Below are positions 26,462 to 35,976 of a stretch of 64,000 bases of DNA, in pieces. The stretch covers positions 3,782,001 to 3,846,000 of the forward strand of contig NZ_CP152474.1 in the NCBI RefSeq assembly GCF_039727615.1. Direction: 5' to 3'. Position 1 is the first letter of the stretch. Each line of letters opens with the position of its first letter. The position numbers were made by a program, and so were the translations under genes. The DNA is from Leclercia sp. S52 (GTDB lineage Bacteria; Pseudomonadota; Gammaproteobacteria; Enterobacterales; Enterobacteriaceae). A model generated the notes under the pieces. It had not been told where the DNA came from, did not search any database, and saw nothing but the letters and a program-made list of their open reading frames with translations.

Positions 26462-28171
26462 TTATTTCAGCGGCGAGTTCTTGCGTTCAATGCTGTAGCG
26501 TTCCAGCTCTTTGTACGGCACCACCTTGCTCTTCTTCTTGCGCACATCCACCACCGTCATGCGGTCGGTGCAGGAGTAGCAAGGGTCGAGGCTGCCGATA
26601 ATCAGCGGCGCATCGGAGACGGTGTTGCCGCGCAGCATGTAGCGCAGGGTCGGCCAGTTGGCGTAGGTGGCCGCGCGGCAGCGCCAGCGCCACAGCTTCT
26701 GGTTGTCGCCGGTCATGCTCCAGTGGATATCATCCCCGCGCGGCGCTTCGCTGAAGCCCAGCGCAAAGCGGTTCGGGATATAGGTAAAGCCTTCCACCAT
26801 CAGCTCGCCGCCCGGCAGGTTGTCGAGGCCGAAATCGATCATGTTCAGGGCGGTGTAGACCTCGTTGATGCGCACTTTCAGGCGGGAAATCACGTCGCAG
26901 CCCTGTTCGGTGTGAACCTCCATCGGCAGCAGGCCGTAGCCGACAAACGGGTGATCGGCGCGGGTGTCGCGGGCGTGGCCGCTGGCGCGCACCATCGGGC
27001 CGACGTTGCTGAAGTCGCGGGCGATCTGCGGGTCGAGACGGCCCACGCCGACGGTGCGCTGGTCGATATTCGGCGTGCTCAGCAGAATATCCACCAGATC
27101 CTGCACCTCGCGACGCATCTGCTGGGCCAGCAGGCGGGTGGCGATCATGTCCTCTTTCAGCAGGTCGCGACGGATGCCGCCGATCAGGTTCAGGCCGTAG
27201 GTTTTACGCGCCCCGGTGAGGATCTCCGCCATCTTCATGGAGGTCTCACGCACGCGGAAGAACTGCATAAAGCCGGAGTCAAATCCGACGAAGTGGCAGG
27301 CCAGCCCGAGGTTCAGCAGGTGCGAGTGCAGGCGCTCCACCTCAAGCAGGATGGCGCGGATCATCTGGGCGCGTTCCGGCACCACGATCCCCATCGCGTT
27401 CTCCACCGAGGTGGTGTAGGCCGTGCTGTGGGCAAAGCCGCAGATGCCGCAGACGCGATCCGACAGGAAGGTCACTTCGTTGTAGCCCATGCGGGTTTCG
27501 GCCAGCTTCTCCATGCCGCGATGGACGTAGAACAGGCGGTAGTCGGCGTCGATGATGTTCTCGCCGTCGACGAACAGGCGGAAGTGGCCCGGCTCATCGG
27601 AGGTAACGTGTAGCGGGCCAATCGGCACCACGTTGTTTTTCTTGTCGCCGAGTTCGTTGATGAACTCGTAAGTCTCTTTATCGGTGGTCGGAGCCGGGCG
27701 CTGACGGTAGTCCATGCTGTCTTTGCGCAGCGGATAGAGTTCGTCCGGCCAGTCATCCGGCAGCACCAGACGACGCTCGTCCGGCAGGCCCACCGGCACC
27801 AGGCCGTACATGTCGCGCACTTCGCGCTCGCCCCACACCGCCGCGGGCACGCGCGGGGTGACGGACGGGAACTCCGGCTTGTCGGCGTCCACTTCCACGC
27901 GCACGGTGAGCCAGCAGCGGGTGCCCTGCTCCATCGACAGCACGTAGTAGACGGCGTAACTGCCGCAGAGCTGGCGTTCGTCGTTGCCAAACAGCACCGA
28001 CAGCCAGCCGCCCTGCTTGTAGTACAGGAACTCGACCACTTCCGGCAGGTAGTTAATTTTTACCGTCACGGTGATTTGATCTTTGGTCTGCCAGGCTTCA
28101 TCGAGCACCACGCCCGGGAAGGCCTGATGCAGTGCGGCGAGATAGTGTTGACCAACTTTTTCTTCAGACAT
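26462..28171 (-). CDS. hycE: HycE NiFe hydrogenase 3 large subunit
   Basis: A 569-residue fusion of a NuoC-like N-terminal domain (about 1-170) and a NuoD-like NiFe catalytic domain. Nickel ligands are in RVCGICGFAHS and in DPCYSCTDRMTVVD. HycI cuts after the Arg of CTDR and removes the tail MTVVDVRKKKS...NSPLK. This is where protons are reduced to H2. Intact and of normal length; 15 bases separate it from hycD. Confidence 0.97.
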   Translation of the reverse strand: MSEEKVGQHYLAALHQAFPGVVLDEAWQTKDQITVTVKINYLPEVVEFLYYKQGGWLSVLFGNDERQLCGSYAVYYVLSMEQGTRCWLTVRVEVDADKPEFPSVTPRVPAAVWGEREVRDMYGLVPVGLPDERRLVLPDDWPDELYPLRKDSMDYRQRPAPTTDKETYEFINELGDKKNNVVPIGPLHVTSDEPGHFRLFVDGENIIDADYRLFYVHRGMEKLAETRMGYNEVTFLSDRVCGICGFAHSTAYTTSVENAMGIVVPERAQMIRAILLEVERLHSHLLNLGLACHFVGFDSGFMQFFRVRETSMKMAEILTGARKTYGLNLIGGIRRDLLKEDMIATRLLAQQMRREVQDLVDILLSTPNIDQRTVGVGRLDPQIARDFSNVGPMVRASGHARDTRADHPFVGYGLLPMEVHTEQGCDVISRLKVRINEVYTALNMIDFGLDNLPGGELMVEGFTYIPNRFALGFSEAPRGDDIHWSMTGDNQKLWRWRCRAATYANWPTLRYMLRGNTVSDAPLIIGSLDPCYSCTDRMTVVDVRKKKSKVVPYKELERYSIERKNSPLK

Positions 28172-28186
28172 GGTTATTCTCTACAG

Positions 28187-29110
28187 TCACGCCGCCAGCA
28201 AGGAGACGAAAGCTAAAAATGCCAGACCGAAACCGGTCCAGGTAATGCGTGAGGTGGCGTTAAAGCGCAGGCGCGCCATGCTGTTCTCAAACAGGGCGAT
28301 CACCAGCACGCCCGCCACCAGCTTCACCACCGCAATGACGATCGCCAGCAGCAGGCCGCCTGCGGAGAACTGCGTCATCTGTCCCCAGGGGATAAACACC
28401 CCGACGAACATCTGCAGCACCACCAGCTGTTTCAGGCTGATGCCCCACTTGAGGAGCGCAAAGCCCGCGCCGCTGTATTCCGACAGCGGGCCTTCCTGCA
28501 GCTCCTGCTCGGCTTCGGCGAGGTCAAACGGCAGCTTGCCCATCTCAATAAAGGTGGCGAAGGCGCAGGCGCACAGCGCCAGAATCAGCGTCACGGAGTG
28601 CGCCCCCGGCCAGTGATAGATGGTCGCGGTCACGGCGCTGATGTGGGTATTGCCCGCCACCTGCGCGGCGACCCACAGACCCAGCAGCAGGATCGGCTCT
28701 ACCAGCACGCCGAGCATCGCTTCACGGCTCGCGCCAATCCCGGTGAACGGGCTGCCGGTATCGAGCCCGGCAATGGCGAAGAAGAAGCGGGCGATAGCGA
28801 AGAGGTAGATCAGAACGATCAGATCCCCCAACGCAGGCAGCGGCGAAGCGACGGTGATCACCGGCAGCGCGGTGGCAATGGCGAACATCACCGCCACCAT
28901 CACAAAGGGCATCAGGCGGAAGACCCAGCCGGAGGCGGCCGGGGCCACGCTCTGGCGGCCCAGGAGTTTGATCAGATCCCGGTACTCCTGGAAGATATCC
29001 GGCCCGCGACGGGTATGCAGACGGGCACGCGCCACGCGGGTAATGCCCGCCAGCAGCGGCGCAACGGCAAACAGCACCAGCGCCTGAATCAAAGCAAAGA
29101 TGAGGGTCAT
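28187..29110 (-). CDS. hycD: HycD membrane anchor subunit
   Basis: A 307-residue NuoH-like integral membrane protein with about eight helices that ties the soluble hydrogenase arm to the membrane. Signature stretches RRGPDIFQEYRDLIKLL and MGKLPFDLAEAEQELQEGP are typical of NuoH relatives. Intact. The hycC gene begins two bases upstream of it, so they are translated together. Confidence 0.96.
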   Translation of the reverse strand: MTLIFALIQALVLFAVAPLLAGITRVARARLHTRRGPDIFQEYRDLIKLLGRQSVAPAASGWVFRLMPFVMVAVMFAIATALPVITVASPLPALGDLIVLIYLFAIARFFFAIAGLDTGSPFTGIGASREAMLGVLVEPILLLGLWVAAQVAGNTHISAVTATIYHWPGAHSVTLILALCACAFATFIEMGKLPFDLAEAEQELQEGPLSEYSGAGFALLKWGISLKQLVVLQMFVGVFIPWGQMTQFSAGGLLLAIVIAVVKLVAGVLVIALFENSMARLRFNATSRITWTGFGLAFLAFVSLLAA

Positions 29111-29112
29111 GC

Positions 29113-30946
29113 TCAGGCTCCTCGGGAGATAACGACAACCACCAGCACCGCCAGCTCAATCAGGGCGATACGGTGGAACAACACGGCGGTGCCGTCGCAC
29201 TGCCAGCCGGGGATCAGGCGCACCGGGTTGAGCCACTTGCGCAGCTTCAGCACCGGGGCAAAGGACTCTTTCACCGGCATCGCAAAGCCGTGAGCGGTGA
29301 TGACCATCGCGGCTTCGTGATCGTAGCCGCAGACCCAGGCAAAGCCGCGGGAGCGGTTCGCCAGACGGTCGCCTTTGAACAGCACCATCACGATAAACGG
29401 CAGCAGCAGACCGGCGAGCAGCAGCAGGGTCATCATCGGCTGCGAGACCGTGGACATCTCGCCGCCGCTGACCGGGAACAAACCGCTGATCATCGGCAGG
29501 AACCATGGGGCCGCCACACCGCCCGCCACGCAGAGCAGCGCCGCCAGCACGGTGCTGAAGGTCATCATCCCCGGCGCGCAGCGGGCGTTTTCCGCCTCCT
29601 TTGTGCGCGGTGCGCCGAGGAAGGTGACGCCATAGATTTTCGCCATACACATCACCGCCAGCGCGCCGGTGATTGCCAGGCCGGTCGCCAGCAGCGGCCC
29701 CAGCAGACGGGCGATAAACGCATCGTGGGTGCCGAGGTTAAAGAAGGACTGATAGATCACCCACTCTCCGGCAAAGCCGTTCAACGGCGGCAGGGCTGCC
29801 ATCGCCATCAGCCCCACCAGCATGGCCAGCGAGATGAGCGGCATTTTTTTGCCGATACCGCCGAGCTTCTCAATATCGCGATGGCCGGTGCGATACCACA
29901 CCGCGCCCGCACCGAGGAACAGCGTGGTTTTAAACAGCCCGTGGCTGACCAGGTGGTAGAGACCGCCGGTAAAGCCGAGCGCAATCAGCAGGTTGCTGTG
30001 CAGCGCAATACCGGTGACGCCCGCCCCGAGGCCGAGCAGGATAATGCCGATGTTTTCCAGGGTGTGATACGCCAGCAGGCGCTGGATGTTGTGCTCCATC
30101 AGAGCGTACAGGCCGCCGATAAAGGCGGTGAGCATCCCCATCACCAGCAGCAGCACCCCGAGCCACAGCGGCGGTAAGGCTCCACTGAGGGAAACGGTGA
30201 GCATGCCGTAGAGACCGACCTTCATCACCACCGTGGAGAAGAGCGCGGCGGCCGGGGCGCTGGCGTTAGCATGCGCCTGCGGAGCCCAGCCGTGCAGCGG
30301 GATCACCCCGGCCAGCAGGCCAAAGCCCGCCAGCCCCGGCAGCCAGACGCTGGCCCCCGGTGCCTGGGCGGTAGCCAGGGCACTCATCGCCCCAAAGTTC
30401 AGGGTGCCGTAGTAGATCCACGCCTGCCAGCAGGCGATGGCCAGCAGGATCGTCCCGAGACGACCCAGCACAAACCACAGCTTGCCGGACTGGGCGCAGC
30501 CGGTGAGAAACGCGGCGCAGAGGGCCATCACCTCGGCCATCACCACCAGCCAGCCGAAGTTATCGACCATGATGGCGGCCACGGCGGCAGCCATCAGCAG
30601 GTTGGTCAGCAGGCCGTGGCTTCTGGCCTGCGGGGGGGCGGATCCAGGCGACGGTATACAGGCTGATAAGAAACGCCGGCAGGCCGATGGCGATAAGCCA
30701 TACCGCGCGGATGCCGGTCATCTGCATGCCGATGTGAAGCCAGGTCATCTCAGCCTGCTGCGGCACGATCTGCGGCGCGGCGAGCAGCGTCATCACCCCC
30801 GCCATCACCGCCATAGCGCTGCCAATCGCCCCGCCGAAGCCGGAAGCGGCGCGGCTGAGGATGCGGTTTTCGCTGAACACCAGTGCCAGCACGGCGCTGG
30901 TCACGTACCACGCCAGCGCCTGGTTAATTAACGATAAGGCGTTCAT
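29113..30946 (-). pseudogene. hycC: HycC membrane subunit, one +1 frameshift
   Basis: NuoL/Mrp-antiporter-like subunit with about fifteen helices that may couple H2 production to ion movement. It keeps LHGWAPQAHANASAPAAALFSTVVMK and EHNIQRLLAYHTLENIGIILLGLGAG, containing the Lys/Glu/His residues of antiporter-like channels. The G run at 30632-30638 has seven bases; six join IRPPQARSHGLLTN in one frame. Corrected length is about 610 residues (E. coli 608). The ATG at 30946 overlaps the hycB stop as TGATG; an earlier TTG in the frame at 30949 is not needed. Confidence 0.94.
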
Positions 30947-31552
30947 CAAAGCTCTCCTTGTTGCGACTGGAACAGCGACAGATCGCCCAGATCCGTATGC
31001 AGGGTGAGTTCGCGCTTGTTCCGGCTGGCGCGCGCGATGTCCGCGTTATTAATCAGACGCAGGGATTTGGTCGGGCAGGTGCGGACGCACGCCGGGCCGT
31101 CCGGGTCGAAGTAGCAGAGATCGCACTTCACCGCGATGGCGCGCACGCCGGGCACCCAGTCGAGGAACGGGCTGACGCGGGCGGGAGCCGGCGGGGCCAT
31201 CGGCGCCTTGCTGGTATTACAGTTGGCAGGAATGGCCCGCGGGCGGCTGCCGGCAAATTCAACGGCGCCAAACGGGCAGGCAATACCGCACAGCTTGCAG
31301 CTGACGCACAGGCTTTCATTAAGCTGGATGGCACCGTCAATGCGGGTGATGGCATTGACCGGGCACACCTGGGCGCAGGGGGGCATCTTCGCAGTGATGG
31401 CACAGCTGCGGCGCAGAGTCGGTGTTGTTGCGCATCACTTTCAGTCGCGGCTGGCTTTGCAGGCCATGCTGGCGATGGTTTTCTGAACAGGCTGCCTCAC
31501 AGGTATGGCACCCGATACAGAGCGTGGGATCGGCAATTACAAAACGATTCAC
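30946..31552 (-). pseudogene. hycB: HycB electron-transfer subunit, one +1 frameshift
   Basis: Four-cluster ferredoxin that takes electrons from FdhF to the hydrogenase. Cys motifs are CIGCHTCEAAC, CHHCEDAPCAQVCP, CVSCKLCGIACP and CDLCYFDPDGPACVRTCP. The second motif is split by an extra G in the run at 31378-31383 (six instead of five). Translation starts at a GTG (MNRFVIADP), with AGAGGA six bases upstream; an upstream ATG at 31576 has no ribosome site. Corrected length is about 202 residues. Confidence 0.94.
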
Positions 31553-31573
31553 CTGGTTTCCTCTGGTGATAGT

Positions 31574-31613
31574 CATTTTTGACGAAAAATGGCGGAAGTG
31601 TCATTTTCGACAC
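31574..31613. promoter_or_regulatory. Paired palindromes, candidate FhlA sites between hycA and hycB
   Basis: CATTTTT-GACG-AAAAATG (31574-31591) and GTGTC-ATTTTC-GACAC (31598-31613) lie between hycA and hycB. In E. coli FhlA also binds in the hycA-hycB gap, with the published consensus CATTTCGTACGAAATG that the first palindrome resembles. Confidence 0.6.
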
Positions 31614-31628
31614 CTGACGACATCGAAT

Positions 31629-32087
31629 TCAGGCGGCAGCGTGGTGCCGGGCGAGCGTCGCCAGGGTCAGCGATTCGCCGCGTTCGGTAGCCTCAAACAG
31701 CGCGTTATACACCCCGTTGATTTTCCCGAGAAAATGGTCGAACACCGCCTCGCGCTGGTCGATGTGGACGCTGCCGTCCAGCATCCCGTCGTCGCCCAGA
31801 CGGGCGCGACCAATCAGCACGCTCTGTTCTTCGTCACGCGCTTCGATGGTGTAATTGAAGATATGCCCGTTGAACGCCTGCTCAGGCGTCACGCGGATCA
31901 GGAAGTGGTCGAACAGCCAGAAACCGAGCCCGGTGTCGTTATTGCAGCCCACACTCAGATGCAGACTGGCTTTAGAGAGGGTGATGGCCTGAACCAGGGA
32001 ATTACCGTAGTGGTTCCAGTGGGCGCGGAGCACGCGCTGTTGTCCGGCAATGAAATTGGCTTTTTCGCTCAATTCGTTAAGTGTCAT
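31629..32087 (-). CDS. hycA: HycA repressor of the FHL regulon
   Basis: A 152-residue protein that counteracts FhlA. The only features visible are an amphipathic, largely helical sequence (TLNELSEKANFIAGQQRVLRA) and no HTH. It is the first gene of the hyc operon, transcribed from a sigma-54 promoter 45 bases upstream and divergent from hypA. Identification is by similarity to E. coli HycA and by position. Confidence 0.92.
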   Translation of the reverse strand: MTLNELSEKANFIAGQQRVLRAHWNHYGNSLVQAITLSKASLHLSVGCNNDTGLGFWLFDHFLIRVTPEQAFNGHIFNYTIEARDEEQSVLIGRARLGDDGMLDGSVHIDQREAVFDHFLGKINGVYNALFEATERGESLTLATLARHHAAA

Positions 32088-32131
32088 GGTGATGTACCTG
32101 ATGCGTCATATGTAAAGAGTTGGCTTCACTA

Positions 32132-32147
32132 AGCACATTTCATGCCA
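32132..32147 (-). promoter_or_regulatory. Sigma-54 promoter of the hyc operon
   Basis: Minus-strand TGGCATGAAATGTGCT: correct GG/GC positions for -24/-12, ending about 45 bases before the hycA start. Confidence 0.85.
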
Positions 32148-32204
32148 TTTTTTAACGCATTGATTTAATGCATTTTTATTTTTTAAAGCCTGCCCGATCA
32201 CAAA

Positions 32205-32220
32205 AAATGACATGTCATTT
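32205..32220. promoter_or_regulatory. Shared FhlA-type palindrome between hyc and hyp promoters
   Basis: A perfect 16-base palindrome AAATGACATGTCATTT midway between the two divergent sigma-54 promoters (about 58 bases from each), followed by a further CGTCAT. Its position fits a shared FhlA activating site; binding is inferred. Confidence 0.6.
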
Positions 32221-32273
32221 CGTCATCTTTGTCAGGCTTGAGTCTTCCCCTGCACTTTCTCCTCACTAAAAGC

Positions 32274-32289
32274 TGGCATCAATATTGCT
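32274..32289 (+). promoter_or_regulatory. Sigma-54 promoter of hypABCDE-fhlA
   Basis: TGGCATCAATATTGCT: near-ideal -24/-12 element with correct spacing, about 33 bases before hypA. E. coli has the same promoter before hypA, plus a FNR-dependent promoter inside hypA. Confidence 0.92.
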
Positions 32290-32321
32290 ATAACCCACAA
32301 GACTTCACCGGGAATAGCACA

Positions 32322-32672
32322 ATGCACGAAATCACCCTCTGCCAGCAGGCGCTGGAATTGATCGAACAACAGGCCCATCAGCATCACGCGAAGCGGGTGA
32401 CGGATGTCTGGCTGCGCGTCGGCGCCTTTTCCTGCGTGGAAAGCAGCGCGCTGGAATTTTGCTTTGAGCTGGTGTGCCGCGGCACCCTGGCCGAAGGCTG
32501 CGGGCTGTATCTCGAAGAGCAGCAGGCGGAATGCTGGTGTCAGGACTGCCAGGCGTATGTCCAGCTGCTTACCCACCGCGTGCGCCGCTGCCCCGAATGT
32601 GGCGGCGCGAGTCTGAATATCGTCGCCGACGACGGACTGCACATCACGCGTCTGGAAATTGAACAGGAGTAA
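32322..32672 (+). CDS. hypA: HypA nickel-insertion chaperone
   Basis: A 116-residue protein that delivers nickel to HycE with HypB. The N-terminal MHE places His2, the nickel ligand, and the zinc site is formed by CWCQDCQ and CPECGG. A longer frame begins at 32229, but the N-terminal His must follow the initiator Met, so the ATG at 32322 is right. It is the first gene of hypABCDE. Confidence 0.95.
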   Translation: MHEITLCQQALELIEQQAHQHHAKRVTDVWLRVGAFSCVESSALEFCFELVCRGTLAEGCGLYLEEQQAECWCQDCQAYVQLLTHRVRRCPECGGASLNIVADDGLHITRLEIEQE

Positions 32673-32675
32673 ATC

Positions 32676-33548
32676 ATGTGTACTACCTGCGGTTGCGCTC
32701 ACGGCAACCTCTATATAGAAGGCGACGAGCGGAACGCCCATTCCGCTTTTCGCAGCGCCCCCTTCTCTCCGGCCCCGCGTCAGGCGTTTCAGGTCACGCG
32801 CATCGGCGGCGGGGATTTTGCGCCCTCAGAACAACAGCCGGGCCAGCTTGATTACGGCCAGGGCGCCGCAGGCACCCACGCTCCAGGCCTGAGCCAGCGC
32901 AAAATGGTCGAGATTGAGATCGACGTGCTGAGCAAAAATAATCAGCTCGCTAAGCTGAACCGCCAGCGGTTCAGCGCCCGACACCAGCTGGCGCTGAATC
33001 TTGTCTCCAGCCCCGGTTCCGGTAAAACCACCCTGCTGACCGAGACCTTAAAACGCTTACAGCAGCGCGTCTCTTGCGCGGTGATCGAAGGCGATCAGCA
33101 GACCGTGAATGATGCCGAGCGGATCCGCGCTACCGGCACCCCGGCGATCCAGGTCAATACCGGCAAAGGCTGCCACCTCGACGCTCAGATGATTCATGAC
33201 GCGACGCAGCGCCTGCCGCTGGATGACGGCGGGATCATGTTTATCGAGAACGTCGGCAACCTGGTCTGCCCGGCCAGCTTCGATCTCGGGGAGCGTCATA
33301 AGGTGGCGGTGCTCTCCGTGACCGAGGGCGAGGACAAGCCGCTGAAATACCCCCATATGTTCGCCGCCGCCTCCATCATGCTGCTCAACAAGGTCGATCT
33401 GCTGCCGTACCTCAATTTTGACGTGGAGAAATGCCTCGCCGCCGCCCGGGAAGTGAACCCGGATATCGCGATCCTGCTGGTCTCCGCCACGCGCGGTGAC
33501 GGGATGGACGCCTGGCTTGACTGGCTGGAGGCGCAGCGATGTGCATAG
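32676..33548 (+). CDS. hypB: HypB nickel-binding GTPase
   Basis: A 290-residue SIMIBI GTPase that loads nickel. The N-terminal CTTCGCAHG is the high-affinity nickel site (CxxCGC), the P-loop is [11 protein letters not shown] (about residue 110), and ENVGNLVCP and [10 protein letters not shown] are the G3 and G4 regions. No histidine-rich stretch is present, as in E. coli. It is three bases after hypA and overlaps hypC. Confidence 0.96.
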   Translation: MCTTCGCAHGNLYIEGDERNAHSAFRSAPFSPAPRQAFQVTRIGGGDFAPSEQQPGQLDYGQGAAGTHAPGLSQRKMVEIEIDVLSKNNQLAKLNRQRFSARHQLALNLVSSPGSGKTTLLTETLKRLQQRVSCAVIEGDQQTVNDAERIRATGTPAIQVNTGKGCHLDAQMIHDATQRLPLDDGGIMFIENVGNLVCPASFDLGERHKVAVLSVTEGEDKPLKYPHMFAAASIMLLNKVDLLPYLNFDVEKCLAAAREVNPDIAILLVSATRGDGMDAWLDWLEAQRCA

Positions 33549-33817
33549 GCGTTCCCGGTAAAATCAGCGCCATCGTCGACGGTATGCAGGCCAAAGTAAA
33601 GGTCTGTGGCGTGCTGCGCGATGTGGATCTGACTCTGGTCGGTGCCCACGACGACAACGGCAACAGCCGTCTCGGCCAGTGGGTGTTAGTCCACGTCGGC
33701 TTCGCCATGAGCGTGATTAATGAAGAGGAGGCGCTGGACACCCTTGCCGCGCTGCAGAACATGTTTGACGTTGAGCCGGACGTGGGCCCGCTGCTGTTTG
33801 GCGAGGAGTCCCGCTGA
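33539..33817 (+). CDS. hypC: HypC hydrogenase maturation chaperone
   Basis: A 92-residue OB-fold chaperone that carries the Fe(CN)2CO unit together with HypD to HycE. The essential N-terminal MCIGVPG (Cys2) is intact, and [14 protein letters not shown] is typical. It overlaps both hypB (10 bases) and hypD (1 base). Confidence 0.96.
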   Translation: MCIGVPGKISAIVDGMQAKVKVCGVLRDVDLTLVGAHDDNGNSRLGQWVLVHVGFAMSVINEEEALDTLAALQNMFDVEPDVGPLLFGEESR

Positions 33818-34938
33818 TGCGCTTTGTAGATGAGTACCGCGACCCGCAAAAGGTGATGGCCCTGATTGAAACGCTCAACGACCGCGCCAAAGCCCTGCCC
33901 TGTACGCCCCAGCGCCCGCTGCGGATTATGGAGGTGTGCGGCGGGCACACCCACGCCATCTTTAAATTCGGCCTCGATCAGCTCCTGCCGGAGAATATCG
34001 AGTTTATTCACGGCCCCGGCTGCCCGGTGTGCGTCCTGCCGATGGGGCGGATCGACACCTGCATCGAGATCGCCAGCCACCCGGAGGTGATCTTCTGTAC
34101 CTTCGGGGATGCGATGCGGGTGCCGGGTAAAAACGGCTCCCTGCTGGATGCCCGGATGCGCGGCGCGGATGTGCGGATTATCTACTCCCCCGCCGACGCG
34201 CTGAAGCTGGCCCGGCAGAACCCGGATCGTAAAGTGGTCTTCTTCGGCCTCGGGTTCGAAACCACCATGCCCGCCACCGCCCTGACCCTGCGCCAGGCGA
34301 AAGCGGCTAACGTGCAGAACTTCTTCTTTTTCTGCCAGCACATCACCCTGATCCCGGTCCTGAAAAGCCTGCTGGAGCAGCCGGAAAACGGCATCGACGC
34401 CTTTCTGGCCCCGGGGCACGTCAGCATGGTGATTGGCACCCACGCCTACGATTTTATTGCCGATGAATATCAGCGCCCGCTGGCGGTGGCCGGTTTTGAG
34501 CCGGTCGACCTGCTGCAGGGGGTGTTGATGCTGGTGGAGCAGAAAATCGCCGGTGTCAGTCAGGTGGAAAACCAGTATCGCCGCATCGTGCCGGAAGAGG
34601 GTAACCCGCTGGCGCAGGCGGTGATGGACAAGGTGTTTACCATCGAAGGCGAAAGCGAATGGCGCGGGCTGGGGGTCATCGACCACTCCGGCGTGCACCT
34701 CACCGAGGCTTATCGCCAGTTTGACGCCGAGCGCCACTTCAGCACCCGGGCGCAAGACATCTGCGACGATCCTGAGGCACGCTGCGGGGCGGTTCTGACC
34801 GGGCGCTGCAAACCGGCCCAGTGTCCGCTGTTTGGTAACAAATGCACGCCGCAAAGCGCCTTTGGCGCGCTGATGGTGTCATCGGAAGGGGCGTGTAGCG
34901 CCTGGTATCAGTACCGTTCTCAGGAGTGTGAAAGTTGA
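33817..34938 (+). CDS. hypD: HypD iron-sulfur scaffold protein
   Basis: A 373-residue 4Fe-4S protein that assembles iron, cyanide and CO with HypC. Conserved motifs are CGGHTHAIFKFG, HGPGCPVCVLP and the C-terminal Cys set (CGAVLTGRCKPAQCPLFGNKC). Starts by TGATG overlap with hypC and overlaps hypE by four bases. Confidence 0.96.
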   Translation: MRFVDEYRDPQKVMALIETLNDRAKALPCTPQRPLRIMEVCGGHTHAIFKFGLDQLLPENIEFIHGPGCPVCVLPMGRIDTCIEIASHPEVIFCTFGDAMRVPGKNGSLLDARMRGADVRIIYSPADALKLARQNPDRKVVFFGLGFETTMPATALTLRQAKAANVQNFFFFCQHITLIPVLKSLLEQPENGIDAFLAPGHVSMVIGTHAYDFIADEYQRPLAVAGFEPVDLLQGVLMLVEQKIAGVSQVENQYRRIVPEEGNPLAQAVMDKVFTIEGESEWRGLGVIDHSGVHLTEAYRQFDAERHFSTRAQDICDDPEARCGAVLTGRCKPAQCPLFGNKCTPQSAFGALMVSSEGACSAWYQYRSQECES

Positions 34939-35946
34939 AACAGATAACCCTCGCCCACGGGAGCGGCGGCCAGGCCATGCAGCAGCTGATCGGCGAGCTC
35001 TTTATGCGCGCCTTCGCCAACCCGCTGCTGAACGAGCAGGAAGACCAGGCGCGTATTCCCCTGCATGAACTCACCGCCCAGGGCGACAGGCTGGCCTTTT
35101 CCACCGACAGCTACGTGATTGACCCGCTGTTCTTCCCCGGAGGCGATATCGGCAAGCTGGCGATCTGCGGCACGTCTAACGACGTGGCGGTCAGCGGGGC
35201 GATCCCGCGCTGGCTCTCCTGCGGCTTTATCCTCGAAGAAGGGCTGGAGATGGCGACGCTGGAACGCATCGTCACCAGCATGGCCACAACGGCCGCGGCG
35301 GCGGGGATCACCATCGTCACCGGCGACACCAAGGTGGTCCCGCGCGGCGCGGCGGATAAGGTGTTTATTAACACCGCCGGTATCGGTTCGATTCCCGAGG
35401 GGGGTAAACTGGGGCATGCGCCAGATTGCGGTCGGCGATGTGCTGCTGGTGAGCGGTACGCTGGGCGATCACGGCGCGACCATCCTGAACCTGCGTGAAG
35501 GTTTAGGCCTGGATGGCGATCTGCAGAGCGACTGCGCCGTCCTGACCCCCCTGATTCAGGCCCTGCGGGCGGAGCCGGGCATCAAAGCCCTGCGCGATGC
35601 CACCCGCGGCGGCGTGAATGCCGTCGCCCATGAGTTTGCCGCCAGCAGCGGCTGTGGGATTGAACTGCAGGAGGGCGCCCTGCCCGTGAAGCCCGCCGTG
35701 CGCGGCGCGTGCGAGCTGCTGGGGCTGGATCCGCTCAACTTTGCCAACGAGGGCAAGCTGGCTATCGTCGTTAGCCGCCATGAAGCGGAGCGCGTGCTAG
35801 GCTTACTTCGCCAGCATCCTCTGGGCCAGGATGCCGCCATCATCGGTGAAGTGGTCGAACGCAAAGGTGTCCGGCTTACCGGACTTTACGGCGTGAAGCG
35901 CACCCTGAACCTGCCGCATGCCGAACCGCTGCCGCGTATTTGCTGA
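34935..35946 (+). pseudogene. hypE: HypE cyanide-ligand dehydratase, one +1 frameshift
   Basis: Dehydrates the thiocarbamoyl group made by HypF on its own C-terminal Cys to thiocyanate. The start is a TTG with AGGAG upstream (MKQITLAHGSGG). The G run at 35399-35404 has six bases; five give GIGSIPEGVNWGM...VGDVLLVSG and one frame of about 336 residues ending in PLPRIC, the required C-terminal Cys. FSTDSYVIDPLFFPGG and DATRGGVNAV contact ATP. It ends about 30 bases before fhlA. Confidence 0.94.
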
Positions 35947-35976
35947 CAGCAGACTCTCATTTTCTGGATATAACGC

